A stretch of 64,000 nucleotides of DNA from Methylopila turkensis (lineage in GTDB: Bacteria; Pseudomonadota; Alphaproteobacteria; Rhizobiales; Methylopilaceae). A program made the translations under genes and the position numbers. The notes under the pieces are model-generated. The model had not been told where the DNA came from, did not search any database, and saw only the letters and a list, made by a program, of their open reading frames with translations. Of this stretch, positions 17,750 to 29,417 are shown piece by piece (the first letter of the stretch is position 1; each line of letters begins with the position of its first letter). The stretch is from NCBI RefSeq assembly GCF_027922325.1, contig NZ_BSFL01000001.1:434001-498000 (forward strand), written 5' to 3'.

Positions 17750-20700
17750 GCGGCCCGAGCGAAAGGACCGTCGCGGATCAGGCGCGCGCCTCCGACCCCG
17801 CGAGCTCCGCCTGGGTGTCGGCCAACGCCGGCTCGGGCAAGACCTACGTGCTGGTGCAGCGGGTGGTGCGCCTGCTGCTCTCGGGCGCGGAGCCCTCGCG
17901 CATCCTGTGCCTGACCTTCACCAAGGCCGCCGCGGCCAACATGCAGAACCGGGTGGTGGAGCGGCTGCGCGGCTGGGCCACGCTGCCGGACGCTGAGCTC
18001 AGCCGCGAGATCGCGGGCCTCGACGGCGCGCCGCCCTCCCCGGCCCGGCTCGCCGGCGCCCGCCGCTTGTTCGCCCGCGCGCTGGAGACGCCGGGCGGGC
18101 TGAAGATCTATACGATCCACGCCTTCTGCGGCCGGCTGCTGCGCCAGTTCCCGTTCGAGGCCAACGTGCCCGCGGGCTTCGCCGAGCTCGACCCGCGCGA
18201 TCAGGCCGAGATGCTGGCGCGCGCCCGCGCCGCCGTGCTGGCGCAGGCCGCGCGCGACCCCGGGGGCGCCGTCGGCCGCGCGCTCGCGCGCCTCGTGCCG
18301 ACGGTCGCGGCCCAGACCATCGACGACGCGGTAACCGAGGCGCTTCACGGGCGGGCGGAGCTGAAGGCGCTGTTCGAGGACCCGGCGATCGGCGGACCGG
18401 ACGGCGCCGCCACGGCGCTGGCGCGGACCTTCGGTCTCGGCCCGGACGACGCCCGCGAGGCGCTGGAGGCGCAGGTGCTCGGCGCCGGCGTGCCCGACGC
18501 CGAATGGCCGGCGATCGCGGCCTCGCTCGTCGAAGGCTCCGTCACGGACCAGAAGCTCGCCGGACATCTGCTCCGCGCGGTCGCGGCGCGCGACCCGGGC
18601 GAGCGCCGGGACGCCTATCTCAGCCTGTTCCTGACCGACGCCGGCAAGCCGCGCGCGCCGAAGACCTTCCTCACCAAGGCGACGCGCGCGGCCTATCCCG
18701 ACATCGCCGCGCTGCTCGACGGCGAGATGGCGCGGCTCTCCGACCTGCTGCCGCGCCTCGCCGCGGCCGGAATCGTCGAGCGCACCCACGCGCTGCTGAC
18801 GCTCGCGGAGGCGACCATCGCGGCCTACGCCCGCGCCAAGTCGGCGGAGGCGCTGCTCGACTACGACGACCTGATCGACAAGGCCCGCGCGCTGCTCGGC
18901 CGGGTCAGCTCGACCTGGGTGCGCTACAAGCTCGACGGCGGGCTCGACCACGTGCTGGTCGACGAGGCGCAGGACACCTCGCCCCAGCAGTGGGAGATCG
19001 TGCGCCGGCTCACCGAGGAGTTCTCCGCCGGCGAAGGCGCCCGCGGCCCCGACCGCCGCACCGTGTTCGCGGTCGGCGACGAGAAGCAGTCGATCTTCTC
19101 GTTCCAGGGCGCCGAGCCCGCCGCCTTCGGCGCCACGCGCCAGACCTACGGCCGCGAGCACGACGCCGCCGGGCGGCCGTTCCAGGACGTGCGGCTGCAG
19201 GAGAGCTTCCGCTCCGCATCCGTGGTGCTGCGGGCGGTGGATTTCGTGTTCGCCCGCGAGGAGGCCCATGCAGGCCTGAGCTCGGACGCCGCCGGCACCC
19301 ACCACACCACGACGCGCCGCGACGCGCCCGGTTCGGTCGAGGTCTGGCCAATCGTGCCGGCGATCGAGGCCAAGGGCGCCGAGGAGGCCTGGGACGCGCC
19401 GTTCGACGAGGTCAAGCCGCAGAGCGCCGTGGTGCGGCTCGCGGAGGCGATCGCGCGCGAGATCGACCGCGCGATCGCCGCCCGCGAGGTTCCGGCCGGC
19501 GAGGTGCTGGTGCTGGTGCGGCAGCGCAAGGCGCTGTTCGAGGCGATCCTGCGCGCGCTCAAAAGCCGGGGCGTGCCGGTGGCGGGCGCGGACCGGCTGA
19601 TCGTCGGCGAGCACATCGCGGTGATGGACCTGGTCGCGCTCGGCCATGCGCTGACGACGCCGGACGACGACCTCGCGCTCGCCTGCGCGCTCAAGAGCCC
19701 GCTGTTCGGGCTCGACGACGACGACCTGATGGCGGTCGCGGCCCAGCGCTCCGGACGACTCGCGGACGCGCTCGCAGGCGGCCCGCCGCGGGCGCAAGTT
19801 GCAGCGGCGAAGCTGGAGCGGCTCAAGCGCGAGGCCGCCCAGCGCACGCCGTTCGCCTTCTACGCCGGGCTGCTGGCGGAAGGCGGCGCGCGCCGCGCCT
19901 TCCGCGCGAGGCTCGGCCACGAGGCGGACGACCCGCTCGACGCCTTCCTCGACCTCGCGCAGGATTTCTCCGCGACCCACGCGCCGTCGCTCGCGGGCTT
20001 TCTCGTCTGGCTCGCCGCAGCCCCCGCCGAGATCAAGCGCGACCTCGACGTCTCCTCCGGCGAGGTGCGGGTGATGACCGTGCACGGCGCCAAGGGGCTC
20101 GAGGCCGGCTTCGTCGTGCTCGCCGACACCTGCGGCGGCGCGGCCTCCGGGCGAGGCTCCGCGCTGCTCGACGTGCCCCGGCCGGAGGCGGGCCACGGCG
20201 CGGCGCCGATCCCGGTCTGGGCCGGCCGAAAGGACGACGACCCGCCGGCCCTGGCCGCCGCACGCGCCGAGGCGCGCGCCGGCGCGGAGGCCGAGCACCG
20301 CCGCCTGCTCTACGTCGCCATGACCCGCGCCCGCGACCGTCTGCTGGTCTGCGGCCACGAGGGCGGCCGCCCCCGCCCCGAGGGCGCGTGGTACGACCTG
20401 GTCCGCGACGGGCTCGCCGGCGCGGAGGGCGTCGAAAGCGTCGACATCGGCATGGAGCAGCCGGCGCTGCGGCTGCGCGTCGGGGCTCTGTTCTCCGACG
20501 GCGAGCCCGAGCTGCCGCTCCCGGCGCCTCAGGCTCCCCCGCCGGACTGGCTCGGCCGCGCCGCCGCTCCGGAGGCCGCGCCCGGCCCGCCGCTGTCGCC
20601 CTCCGCGCTCGCGGTCGACGATCCCGACGCGCCGGCGCCGATCCCGGGGCCCGGCGCAGATGCGGCGCGGGCGCGCGGCGCGCTGCTGCACCGGCTGCTG

Positions 20701-21132
20701 AAGGCGCTGCCGGAGCTCGCGCCCGAGCGGCGGGCGGAGGCGGCGGCGCGGCTCGCCGCCGGCGCGGCGGAGGCGCTGCCGCCCGACGTGCTGGCGGAGG
20801 CGACGTCATCCGCGCTCGCGATCGTCGCCGATCCCGCCTTCGCCGCGGTGTTCGCCCCCGGCGGGCGCGGCGAGGTCCCGATCGTCGGGACGCTCGCGGA
20901 CGGACGCCCCGTCTCCGGCCGCATCGATCGGCTCGCGGTGACGGAGCGCGAGGTGCTGGTGGTCGACTACAAGACCGACCGCCGGCCGCCGCCCGAAGGC
21001 GCGCCGGTCCCTCCGGGCTACGCCGCGCAGCTTTCGGCCTACGCCGAGCTGCTCGCCGCGATCTGGCCCGACCGCCCGGTGCGCGCCGCGATCCTGTGGA
21101 CCGCCGCGCCGCGGCTCGACCGGCTGCCGTGA
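17746..21132 (+). CDS. addA: Double-strand break repair helicase AddA
   Basis: 1128 residues, GTG start overlapping addB by 4 nt. It is a UvrD/RecB-type superfamily 1 helicase: Walker A NAGSGKT (27-33), [10 protein letters not shown], the DExx box [25 protein letters not shown], and late motifs [17 protein letters not shown] and [15 protein letters not shown]-terminal nuclease domain carries [11 protein letters not shown]. It is the motor of the AddAB enzyme. The long minus-strand reading frames opposite it are codon shadows of the high third-position GC. Confidence 0.96.
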   Translation: MSGPSERTVADQARASDPASSAWVSANAGSGKTYVLVQRVVRLLLSGAEPSRILCLTFTKAAAANMQNRVVERLRGWATLPDAELSREIAGLDGAPPSPARLAGARRLFARALETPGGLKIYTIHAFCGRLLRQFPFEANVPAGFAELDPRDQAEMLARARAAVLAQAARDPGGAVGRALARLVPTVAAQTIDDAVTEALHGRAELKALFEDPAIGGPDGAATALARTFGLGPDDAREALEAQVLGAGVPDAEWPAIAASLVEGSVTDQKLAGHLLRAVAARDPGERRDAYLSLFLTDAGKPRAPKTFLTKATRAAYPDIAALLDGEMARLSDLLPRLAAAGIVERTHALLTLAEATIAAYARAKSAEALLDYDDLIDKARALLGRVSSTWVRYKLDGGLDHVLVDEAQDTSPQQWEIVRRLTEEFSAGEGARGPDRRTVFAVGDEKQSIFSFQGAEPAAFGATRQTYGREHDAAGRPFQDVRLQESFRSASVVLRAVDFVFAREEAHAGLSSDAAGTHHTTTRRDAPGSVEVWPIVPAIEAKGAEEAWDAPFDEVKPQSAVVRLAEAIAREIDRAIAAREVPAGEVLVLVRQRKALFEAILRALKSRGVPVAGADRLIVGEHIAVMDLVALGHALTTPDDDLALACALKSPLFGLDDDDLMAVAAQRSGRLADALAGGPPRAQVAAAKLERLKREAAQRTPFAFYAGLLAEGGARRAFRARLGHEADDPLDAFLDLAQDFSATHAPSLAGFLVWLAAAPAEIKRDLDVSSGEVRVMTVHGAKGLEAGFVVLADTCGGAASGRGSALLDVPRPEAGHGAAPIPVWAGRKDDDPPALAAARAEARAGAEAEHRRLLYVAMTRARDRLLVCGHEGGRPRPEGAWYDLVRDGLAGAEGVESVDIGMEQPALRLRVGALFSDGEPELPLPAPQAPPPDWLGRAAAPEAAPGPPLSPSALAVDDPDAPAPIPGPGADAARARGALLHRLLKALPELAPERRAEAAARLAAGAAEALPPDVLAEATSSALAIVADPAFAAVFAPGGRGEVPIVGTLADGRPVSGRIDRLAVTEREVLVVDYKTDRRPPPEGAPVPPGYAAQLSAYAELLAAIWPDRPVRAAILWTAAPRLDRLP

Positions 21133-21173
21133 CCGCCGACCCATGCGCGGCCAAAGGCCCTGATCCGCTTCGC

Positions 21174-21202
21174 TTGACGCTCCCCCGGGCGGTTCATACG
21201 TT
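21174..21202 (+). promoter_or_regulatory. Candidate sigma-70-type promoter of trxA
   Basis: TTGACG (21174-21179), a 17-nt spacer and TACGTT (21197-21202) lie 70 nt before the trxA start, in the only gap of size between addA and trxA. This suggests trxA can be expressed apart from the upstream genes. Confidence 0.45.
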
Positions 21203-21272
21203 CGCTCCGAACGAAGAGCAGGACCGCCCACGCCCGCGGGCCGTCCGCCGGACCAACACAAGGATGCTATCC

Positions 21273-21593
21273 ATGGCGACCGCCAAGGTTTCCGACGCCA
21301 CCTTCGACGACGACGTGCTCCGCTCGACGGAGCCGGTGGTGGTGGACTTCTGGGCCGAATGGTGCGGCCCCTGCCGCGCCATCGCGCCGGCGCTGGAGGA
21401 GATCTCCAACGAGATGGCCGGCAAGGTGAAGATCCTGAAGCTGAACGTCGACGAGAACCCCGAGGTCGCGACCCGCTTCGGCATCAGCGCGATCCCGATG
21501 CTGATGATGTTCAAGGGCGGCCAGCACGTCGCCACCCAGCGCGGCGCGGCTCCGAAGTCCAAGCTTGTCAACTGGATCGAGAGCGCGGTCTGA
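21273..21593 (+). CDS. trxA: Thioredoxin
   Basis: 106 residues with [11 protein letters not shown], redox cysteines 31 and 34, and the cis-Pro loop [10 protein letters not shown]. It is a cytoplasmic disulfide reductase of normal length. ATG 21273 is preferred over 21264 because AAGGA sits 8 nt before it. The position downstream of addAB and near folC/accD/trp is conserved in Rhizobiales. A strong terminator follows. Confidence 0.97.
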   Translation: MATAKVSDATFDDDVLRSTEPVVVDFWAEWCGPCRAIAPALEEISNEMAGKVKILKLNVDENPEVATRFGISAIPMLMMFKGGQHVATQRGAAPKSKLVNWIESAV

Positions 21594-21622
21594 ACCTCGC
21601 TACAGCTCGGCTCTGAACGACG

Positions 21623-21657
21623 AAAGCCCTCCGGCGGACCGCGCCGGAGGGCTTTTT
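21623..21657 (+). terminator. Rho-independent terminator of trxA
   Basis: Stem AAAGCCCTCCGGCG/CGCCGGAGGGCTTT followed by T residues, 30 nt past the trxA stop. Confidence 0.9.
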
Positions 21658-21744
21658 CGTCGCCGAAGCCGCGCCGGGCTTTCGACTTTGGTCGCGGATG
21701 CGCTAGCCTTCATGCGACAGTCACAGTCACAGCGGAGCTGAACG

Positions 21745-22725
21745 ATGACCGAAGGCGTCACCCGCCGTCAGGCGCTCGCCGCGACCGCGGGCCTCGCGCT
21801 CGCGGCCGGAGCGGGACCCGCCCGCGCCGCGTTCCCGGAGCGTCAGATCACGGTCGTCGTCCCGTTTCCGCCCGGCGGGCCGAACGACATCATCGGCCGC
21901 CTCGTCGGCCTCGCCTTCGAGCGGGCGTTCAAGGCGCCGGCGATCATCGAGAACCGGCCGGGCGCGGGCGGCGCGCTGGCGCTCGGCGTGAGCGCGCGGG
22001 CGACCCCGGACGGCTACACGGTCGTGCTGCCGTCCGGCGTCAGCTACGTCACCCAGCCCGCGCTGCTCCCCGACGCGCCGTTCAAGCTCGACGGCTTCCG
22101 CGCCATCGCCATCGCGGCGAGCGGGCCCTCCGTCCTCGCCGTCCGCAGCGGCTTCGAGGCGACCTCGGTCGAGAAGCTCGTGGCGCTCGCCAAGTCGCAG
22201 CCCGGCGTGCTCACCTACGGGTCGTCGGGCGTCGGCACGACGCTCCATCTCGGCGGCGAGCTGTTCAAGCGGCTGGCGGCGGTCGACATCATGCACGTGC
22301 CCTACAAGGGCACCAGCGAAGTGGTCCTCGACCTCGCGGGCGGACGCATCGACATGGCCTTCATCAGCCCGATGAACGCCCGCAAGCTCGCCGACGACGG
22401 CAAGATCCTGGCGCTCGCGACCACCGGCGCGGCCCGGCCCAAGGGTTGGGAGCAGACGCCGACCGTCGCCGAGGCGGGCGTCGCGGGCTATGCGCTCGAC
22501 AGCTGGTATCCGCTGCTCGCGCCCGCCGCCACGCCCGACGAGGCGGTGCGCGCGCTGAACGCCGCGCTCGCCGAGGGGCTGAAGGCGCCCGAGGCGCAGT
22601 CGCGCCTCGCCGATCTCGGCTTCACGCCGCGCGGCGATTCCGTCGAGGCCTCGGAAGCGTTCATCGCCGCCGAAAGCCGCAAATGGACCGACCTGATCGC
22701 GCAGGCGAAGATCTCGGCCGAGTAG
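21745..22725 (+). CDS. Bug/TctC-type tripartite tricarboxylate transporter substrate-binding protein (orphan)
   Basis: 326 residues. The N terminus has TRRQALAATAGLALAAGAG ending PARA-AF, a secretion signal with a Tat-like RR. The mature part begins FPERQITVVVPFPPGGPNDIIGR, the standard first strand and carboxylate-binding loop of Bug proteins, and IENRPGAGGALAL follows. It should bind a carboxylate in the periplasm. No TctA/TctB membrane genes are nearby, as is common for Bug proteins. It is convergent with folC, 13 nt between stops. Ligand not predictable. Confidence 0.9.
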   Translation: MTEGVTRRQALAATAGLALAAGAGPARAAFPERQITVVVPFPPGGPNDIIGRLVGLAFERAFKAPAIIENRPGAGGALALGVSARATPDGYTVVLPSGVSYVTQPALLPDAPFKLDGFRAIAIAASGPSVLAVRSGFEATSVEKLVALAKSQPGVLTYGSSGVGTTLHLGGELFKRLAAVDIMHVPYKGTSEVVLDLAGGRIDMAFISPMNARKLADDGKILALATTGAARPKGWEQTPTVAEAGVAGYALDSWYPLLAPAATPDEAVRALNAALAEGLKAPEAQSRLADLGFTPRGDSVEASEAFIAAESRKWTDLIAQAKISAE

Positions 22726-22738
22726 CGCGCGGGGCTCG

Positions 22739-24091
22739 CTACTGCGGCGGCGTGCCGTTGGCGGCGAGCGCCTCGCCGGCAAGGTAGAGCGAGCCGATGA
22801 TCAGCACGCGCGGCGGCGTGGGGCCGGCGGCGCGGGCGGCGCGGGCGAGCGCCTCCTCGATCGAGGCGCAGCCTTCAGCCGCCAGTCCGGCGCGCTCGGC
22901 GGCCGCGAGCACCTCGTCCGGCGTGCGGGCCGCGGTCGAGGAGCCGATCGGCACGCAGTAGACGCGGCCGGCGAGGCCGGCGAAGGCCTCGAGGAAGCCG
23001 TCGGAATCCTTGGTGTTGAGCATGCCGACGACCATGACGATCGGCTTCGGCGAGCGCTCGTCGAGTTCGGCGAGCGTCGAGGCGACGGCGCGGCCGCCGT
23101 CCGGATTGTGGCCGCCGTCGAGCCAGAGCTCGGAGCCTTCCGGCAGCAGCGCCGGCAGCCGCCCGCCCGAAAGCCGCTGCATGCGCGCGGGCCAGTTGAC
23201 CGAGCCGAGCCCGGCCTCGATCGCCTCCGCCCCGACGCCGAGCGCCTGCAGACCGCGCAGGGTGGCGATGGCGGCGCCGGCGTTCTCGATCTGGTGGCGG
23301 CCGACGAGCCGCGGCAGCGGCAGGTCGAGCAGGCCGTCGCCGTCCTCGAACACCAGCCGGCCGCGCTCCTCGCGCGCCTGCCAGTCCTGTCCGGCGATGG
23401 CGAGCGGCGCGCCGACGCGGGCCGCCTCGCGCTCGATCGCGGCGAGCGCGGCGTCGTCCTGCCGGGCAATCACGGCCGGGGTCAGGCTGCGCAGGATGCC
23501 GGCCTTCTCATGCGCGATCGCCTCGATGCTGTCGCCGAGGAACTTCTGGTGGTCGAGGCTCACCGGCGTGATCACGCTCGCGATCGCCGACGGCACGACG
23601 TTGGTGGCGTCGTAGCGCCCGCCGAGCCCGACCTCCAGCAGCAGCACGTCGGCCGGCTCGCGCGCGAACAGCAGCAGGGCCGCGGCGGTGGTGATCTCGA
23701 ACAGCGTGATCGGCTGATCCGCGTTCGCCGCCTCGACCTCGCGAAAAATCTCGGTCAGGCGGCCTTCGTCGACATAGGCGCCGCCGCCGGGCGCGCCCAG
23801 CCGGATGCGCTCGTGGAAGCGCACGAGATGCGGCGAGGTGTAGACGTGCACGCTCTTGCCCGCCGCCTCCAGCATCGCGCGCAGGAAGGCGGTGGTCGAC
23901 CCCTTGCCGTTGGTGCCGGCGATCTGGATCGTCGGCGGCAGCGCCCGCTCGGGATGCCCGATGTCGCCCAGAAGCCGCGCCACCCGCCCGAGCGAGAGGT
24001 CGATCTCCTTGGGATGCAGCGCCAGAAAGCGCGCGAGGATGGCCTCGCTCTGGTCCACGAGCGGCTCACTCCGGGCGGGCGACGCGCTCAC
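22739..24091 (-). CDS. folC: Bifunctional folylpolyglutamate synthase/dihydrofolate synthase
   Basis: 450 residues. [19 protein letters not shown] is the ATP-binding loop of the Mur-ligase superfamily, [12 protein letters not shown] is the FolC signature, and [15 protein letters not shown] and DGGHNPDGG follow in order. It adds glutamate to dihydropteroate and to reduced folates. The GTG at 24091 overlaps the accD stop by 4 nt, which decides the start over a longer frame with no conserved extra sequence. It is last in the trpF-trpB-trpA-accD-folC run. Confidence 0.95.
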   Translation of the reverse strand: MSASPARSEPLVDQSEAILARFLALHPKEIDLSLGRVARLLGDIGHPERALPPTIQIAGTNGKGSTTAFLRAMLEAAGKSVHVYTSPHLVRFHERIRLGAPGGGAYVDEGRLTEIFREVEAANADQPITLFEITTAAALLLFAREPADVLLLEVGLGGRYDATNVVPSAIASVITPVSLDHQKFLGDSIEAIAHEKAGILRSLTPAVIARQDDAALAAIEREAARVGAPLAIAGQDWQAREERGRLVFEDGDGLLDLPLPRLVGRHQIENAGAAIATLRGLQALGVGAEAIEAGLGSVNWPARMQRLSGGRLPALLPEGSELWLDGGHNPDGGRAVASTLAELDERSPKPIVMVVGMLNTKDSDGFLEAFAGLAGRVYCVPIGSSTAARTPDEVLAAAERAGLAAEGCASIEEALARAARAAGPTPPRVLIIGSLYLAGEALAANGTPPQ

Positions 24092-25008
24092 GCGTGGGCG
24101 ACCTCGGCCGCGGCCTCGTCCGAGGTCGGCTCCGCCGCGACCGCGGGGGCGGCCGGCTTGGCCGCGCCCGTCAGCAGACGGCACAGCCGCGCGAGCGTCC
24201 CGCGCAGATCCTTGCGGTGCACGACCATGTCCACCATGCCGTGCTCCTTGAGGTATTCGGAGCGCTGGAAGCCGTCGGGCAGCTTCTCGCGGATGGTCTG
24301 CTCGATCACGCGGGGGCCGGCGAAGCCGATCAGCGCGCCGGGCTCGGCGATGTGGACGTCGCCGAGCATGGCGTAGGAGGCGGTGACGCCGCCGGTGGTC
24401 GGGTTGGTCAGCACCACGATGTAGGGCTTGCGCGCCTCGCGCAGCATCTGCACCGCGACGGTGGTGCGCGGCATCTGCATCAGCGACAGGATGCCCTCCT
24501 GCATGCGCGCTCCGCCCGAGGCCGCGAACAGGATGCAGGGCGTGCCGCGCTCCACCGCGGTCTCGAGCCCGCGCACGATCGCCTCGCCGGCCGCCATGCC
24601 GAGCGAGCCGCCCATGAACTCAAAGTCCTGAACCACCACGGTGACGGGCGTTCCCTCGATCGCCCCGACCGCGACCTTCACGGCGTCGTTCATGCCGGTC
24701 TTGGTGCGGGCGTCCTTGAGGCGGTCGGCGTATTTCTTCTCATCGCGGAACTTCAGCGGATCGAGCGCGACCTCAGGCAGCGCGATCTCCTCGAAGCCGG
24801 GGTCGAGCGTCGCGGCAAGGCGCTGCTTGGCCCCCATGCGCATGTGGTAGCCCGAGCCGGGGATGACCCAGTCGTTGGCCTCCACGTCCTTGTGGAACAC
24901 AAGCTGCCCGGTCTCCGGGCACTTGATCCACAGGTTCTCGGGCGTCGTCTCGCGACGGGTCCAGAGGCTGTTGATCTTCGGGCGAACGACGTTGACGAGC
25001 CAGTTCAT
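24088..25008 (-). CDS. accD: Acetyl-CoA carboxylase carboxyltransferase subunit beta
   Basis: 306 residues. It is the beta half of the carboxyltransferase that makes malonyl-CoA. Conserved stretches include [47 protein letters not shown] and [12 protein letters not shown]. The N terminus reads [19 protein letters not shown]: only one cysteine is present where E. coli AccD has a four-Cys zinc ribbon, a feature I recall as usual in Rhizobiales. It is 27 nt after trpA and overlaps folC by 4 nt. Confidence 0.96.
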   Translation of the reverse strand: MNWLVNVVRPKINSLWTRRETTPENLWIKCPETGQLVFHKDVEANDWVIPGSGYHMRMGAKQRLAATLDPGFEEIALPEVALDPLKFRDEKKYADRLKDARTKTGMNDAVKVAVGAIEGTPVTVVVQDFEFMGGSLGMAAGEAIVRGLETAVERGTPCILFAASGGARMQEGILSLMQMPRTTVAVQMLREARKPYIVVLTNPTTGGVTASYAMLGDVHIAEPGALIGFAGPRVIEQTIREKLPDGFQRSEYLKEHGMVDMVVHRKDLRGTLARLCRLLTGAAKPAAPAVAAEPTSDEAAAEVAHA

Positions 25009-25035
25009 TGGGGCCTTAGCCTCCAGCTTAAGCGT

Positions 25036-25869
25036 TCAGGCCGCGGCGCGGCCGGAGCGGGCGCCGGCCGCGAGCGCCGACACGAGGTCGGTGACCGCCG
25101 AAACCGTCTTTTCCGTGGCGCGGCCGTCGCCGTCGAGGCTGGTCCGCACCGCGTCCACCAGCGCCGAGCCGACCACCACGCCGTCCGCGCCCCGCGCGAT
25201 CGCCGCCGCGTGCTCCGGCGTCTTCACGCCGAAGCCGACCACGACCGGCAGCGCGGTGTGGCGCTTGATGCGCGCGACCGCGGACGCCACCACGCCGAAA
25301 TCGGGCGTCGCCGCCCCGGTGATCCCGGCGATCGACACGTAATAGACGAAACCGGAGGTGTTTTGGAGCACGGCGGGAAGCCGCACGTCGTTCGTCGTAG
25401 GGGTCGCGAGCCGGACGAAGGCGAGGCCCGCCTTCAGCGCAGGCAGGCAGAGCTCCTCGTCCTCCTCCGGCGGCAGGTCGACCACGATCAGGCCGTCGAC
25501 GCCGGCCTCGCGCGCGTCGGCGAGGAAGCGGTCGACGCCGTAGACGTAGATCGGATTGTAGTAGCCCATCAGCACGATCGGCGTGGCGTCGTCGCCGGCC
25601 CGGAAGGCGCGCACCAGGTCAAGCGTGGTCGTGACGGACTCGCCGTGCTTGAGCGCGCGCAGGCCCGCCTGCTGGATCGCCGGGCCGTCCGCCATCGGAT
25701 CGGTGAACGGCATGCCGAGCTCGATCACGTCCGCCCCCGCCCCCGGCAGCGCCTTCAGGATGGCGAGCGAGGTCTCATGGTCGGGATCGCCCGCCGTGAT
25801 GAAGGTCACGAGGGCCGCGCGGTTTTCACCACGCGCGAGCGCAAAACGGGCTTCGATGCGGGCGGTCAT
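25036..25869 (-). CDS. trpA: Tryptophan synthase alpha subunit
   Basis: 277 residues. [29 protein letters not shown] with the catalytic Glu and Asp, [11 protein letters not shown] and the phosphate-binding [12 protein letters not shown] are all present. It cleaves indole-3-glycerol phosphate and passes indole to TrpB, encoded upstream on the same strand. A 157-nt spacer with a palindromic repeat separates it from trpB, while accD follows after 27 nt. Confidence 0.97.
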   Translation of the reverse strand: MTARIEARFALARGENRAALVTFITAGDPDHETSLAILKALPGAGADVIELGMPFTDPMADGPAIQQAGLRALKHGESVTTTLDLVRAFRAGDDATPIVLMGYYNPIYVYGVDRFLADAREAGVDGLIVVDLPPEEDEELCLPALKAGLAFVRLATPTTNDVRLPAVLQNTSGFVYYVSIAGITGAATPDFGVVASAVARIKRHTALPVVVGFGVKTPEHAAAIARGADGVVVGSALVDAVRTSLDGDGRATEKTVSAVTDLVSALAAGARSGRAAA

Positions 25870-25959
25870 GTCAACAGGACTCCAGGACGGACAGCGCCCT
25901 CGCCTGTCGCCGCTGGCCGGCGCATCATCGCGCCATGGCGGGACAGTACGCTGGCCTTC

Positions 25960-26008
25960 ACCTCTCCCCAGCGGGGAGAGCTCGGCGAGGGGCGACGCCG
26001 GGTGAGGC
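25960..26008. repeat. Intergenic palindromic repeat, family A (half copy)
   Basis: CCTCTCCCC/GGGGAGAG hairpin followed by GCCGGGTGAGG, matching one arm and one inner hairpin of the element at 4596-4717. It stands between trpB and trpA, within what should be a co-transcribed unit. Confidence 0.7.
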
Positions 26009-26026
26009 CGCCTTCGGCCCTTCTGT

Positions 26027-27244
<1,218 letters not shown>

Positions 27245-27287
27245 GGGCGATGAACCTCCGTCAGGACGGCGTTGGGGCGCTTGCGCT

Positions 27288-27929
27288 TCAGCCATTGCGT
27301 ACGGCGTCGACGAAAGCCCGGATGCGCTCCGGGTCCTTCGCCCCCGGCGCGCGTTCGACGCCCGACGAGACGTCGACGGCCGGCGCGCGCGTGATCGCGA
27401 GCGCCTCCGCGACGTTTTCGGGGTCGAGGCCCCCGGAAAGCACGAAGGCGCGACGGGGGTCAAGGCTCGCGAGCAGGCTCCAGTCGAAAGCGACGCCGTT
27501 GCCGCCGGGAAGCGGGGATTCCTTGGGCGGACGGGCGTCGAACAGCACGCGGTCGGCGACGCCGGCCCAGGCGTCCGCGGAGGCGACGTCGGCGGCGGTC
27601 GCGACCGGGACCGCCTTCCAGATCTCGGCGCCGTAAAGGCGCTTCAGCTCGGCCGCGCGCTCCGGCGTCTCCGCGCCGTGCAGTTGAAGAATGTCGGGCC
27701 GCACGGCCGCGGCGAGCTCGGCGAGCAGCGCGTCAGGGGCGTCGACCGTCAGCAGCGCGATTCTGGCCCGCCCGCGGGCGAGCGCCGCGAGTTCGCCGGC
27801 GCGCGCGAGCGTCACATGGCGCGGGCTCTTCGGGAACGAGACCAGCCCGACCACGTCCGCGCCGGCGTCGAGCGCCGCACGCAGCGTCTCCGGCTCAGAC
27901 AGACCGCAGATCTTGATCTCGACCGACAT
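27288..27929 (-). CDS. trpF: Phosphoribosylanthranilate isomerase
   Basis: 213 residues. [15 protein letters not shown] has the catalytic Cys, [13 protein letters not shown] and [10 protein letters not shown] follow, and [14 protein letters not shown] and VDVSSGVER close the barrel with the phosphate site and catalytic Asp. It is the first gene of the trpF-trpB-trpA-accD-folC run; trpD, trpC and trpE are elsewhere. Confidence 0.96.
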   Translation of the reverse strand: MSVEIKICGLSEPETLRAALDAGADVVGLVSFPKSPRHVTLARAGELAALARGRARIALLTVDAPDALLAELAAAVRPDILQLHGAETPERAAELKRLYGAEIWKAVPVATAADVASADAWAGVADRVLFDARPPKESPLPGGNGVAFDWSLLASLDPRRAFVLSGGLDPENVAEALAITRAPAVDVSSGVERAPGAKDPERIRAFVDAVRNG

Positions 27930-28235
27930 CGCGCCTCGCCCGCCGGCGCGAAGGGGCGTCGGCGCCGACGCCTTCGCATGTCGGCGCCCGCCCGCGCAAC
28001 GTCAATGCGCGTGCGGGCCGCTCAGGCGTGCGCGATAGCGGTCCAGGCGCCGATCAGCGCGCGACCTATCGGGCGGACCTGGCGCCCCGCGCACTGAAAA
28101 TCAACAGCCAGCGAACGTATTAATATTTATATTCGACAGATGTAGTGGTGATTGCTATCTAACGCGCACGAGAGCGGTCCGCTTTCGACCACGTCCCACA
28201 CCGGCGCGACGGACCGCGCCGCATTGGAGCCTTCC
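27930..28235. other. Divergent intergenic region, trpF / sulfate-binding protein
   Basis: 306 nt with no gene I can support. The trpF side has a GC-rich near-perfect palindrome centred on GGCGTCGGCGCCGACGCC (27956-27973), which could lie in the trpF leader. The other side has an unusually AT-rich stretch (about 28115-28136) that could be the promoter or a regulator site for the sulfate-binding protein gene. Confidence 0.5.
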
Positions 28236-29249
28236 ATGGCCGCCATCACCCGCCGCGCCGCGCTCGCCGTCGGCATCGCCTTCGCGGCCTTCGCCGCGCC
28301 CGCCTCCGCCGCCGAGCCGGACACCATCCTCAACGCCACCTACGACATCGGCCGCGAGCTTTACGCCGACCTGAACAAGGTCTTCGTCACGGAGTGGAAG
28401 GCGAAGACCGGCAAGGACGTCACCGTCAACCAGAGCCACGCCGGCACCTCCAAGCAGGCGCGCTCGATCGTCGAGGGCCTCGACGCCGACGTCGTGACCT
28501 TCAACCAGGAGCTCGACGTGCAGTTCCTGGCGGACAAGGGCTTCGTCGCGGCGGACTGGAAGACGAAGTTCCCGAACGGCGCCTCGCCCTACTACTCCCT
28601 GCCCTCCTTCGTGGTGCGCGCCGGCAACCCCAAGAACGTCAAGAACTGGGACGATCTCGTCCGCGACGACGTCAAGGTGGTGTTCCCGAACCCGAAGACC
28701 TCCGGCAACGCCCGCTACACTTATCTCGCGGCCTACGCCTTCGCGCTGAAGACCTATGACGGCGACGAGGCCAAGGCCGACGCCTTCGTGAAGAAGCTGC
28801 TCGCCAACGTGCCCGTGTTCGACACCGGCGGCCGCGGCGCGACCACGACCTTCATCGAGCGCGGCATCGGCGACGTGCTGGTGACCTTCGAGGCCGAGAC
28901 CGCGGCGGTGAAGAAGGAGTACGGCTCCGACAAGGTCGATCTCGTCACGCCGGCGGTGAGCTTGCTCGCGGACTTCCCCGTCGCCGTGGTCGACAAGGTG
29001 GCGGCGAAGCGCGGCAGCGAGGCGATCGCCAAGGGCTATCTCGAGTGGCTGTACTCGCCGAAGGCCCAGGAGATCATCGCCGCGTTCAACAACCGCCCGC
29101 GCGACCCGAAGGTGCTGGAGGCGACCGCCGCCCAGTTCCCGAAGGTCGAGCTGCTGACGGTCGACGCCGCCTTCGGCGGCTGGAAGAAGGCGAACGAGGT
29201 CCACTTCGCCTCGGGCGGCAAGCTCGACCAGCTTTTCGTCGGGCGCTGA
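28236..29249 (+). CDS. sbp: Sulfate ABC transporter periplasmic binding protein
   Basis: 337 residues. A signal peptide (TRRAALAVGIAFAAFAAPASA-AEP) is followed by LNATYDIGRELYADLNKVF, NQSHAGTSKQARSI and DADVVTFNQELDVQFL, the sulfate-contacting regions of the Sbp/CysP family. ATG 28236 has GGAG close upstream and opens the signal peptide. The two permeases follow after a 168-nt gap occupied by palindromic repeats. An AT-rich segment about 100 nt upstream is a likely promoter or operator. Confidence 0.92.
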   Translation: MAAITRRAALAVGIAFAAFAAPASAAEPDTILNATYDIGRELYADLNKVFVTEWKAKTGKDVTVNQSHAGTSKQARSIVEGLDADVVTFNQELDVQFLADKGFVAADWKTKFPNGASPYYSLPSFVVRAGNPKNVKNWDDLVRDDVKVVFPNPKTSGNARYTYLAAYAFALKTYDGDEAKADAFVKKLLANVPVFDTGGRGATTTFIERGIGDVLVTFEAETAAVKKEYGSDKVDLVTPAVSLLADFPVAVVDKVAAKRGSEAIAKGYLEWLYSPKAQEIIAAFNNRPRDPKVLEATAAQFPKVELLTVDAAFGGWKKANEVHFASGGKLDQLFVGR

Positions 29250-29274
29250 CGCGCTTTTCAGCGAAGCTGCGTCG

Positions 29275-29352
29275 CCCTCCGGCTTGACCGGAGGGCCCAT
29301 CTCGGCCGTAAAGCTCGACGCCAAGCATGGATCCTCCGGTCAGGCCGGAGGG
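29275..29352. repeat. Intergenic palindromic repeat, family B
   Basis: Two hairpins, CCCTCCGG/CCGGAGGG (29275-29295) and TCCTCCGG/CCGGAGGGA (29331-29352), flank a short spacer with CCAAGCATGGATCC. The related copy at 43398-43471 has the same layout. It sits between the binding protein and the first permease, so it may lower expression of the permeases relative to the binding protein; that effect is inference. Confidence 0.7.
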
Positions 29353-29417
29353 ATGACGCGTTTCATTCTGCGCCCTGTCGGCCGCCGCGGCCTTGGGGAT
29401 GCGTTCAGCGAGCCCGC

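Noticed and set aside
14657..20691. Very long open frames on the minus strand opposite addB and addA, of about 1000 residues each
   Set aside because: They mirror the codon phase of real genes in GC-rich DNA, are rich in Arg, Gly, Ala, His and Asp without any domain pattern, and overlap two well-supported repair genes along their full length.
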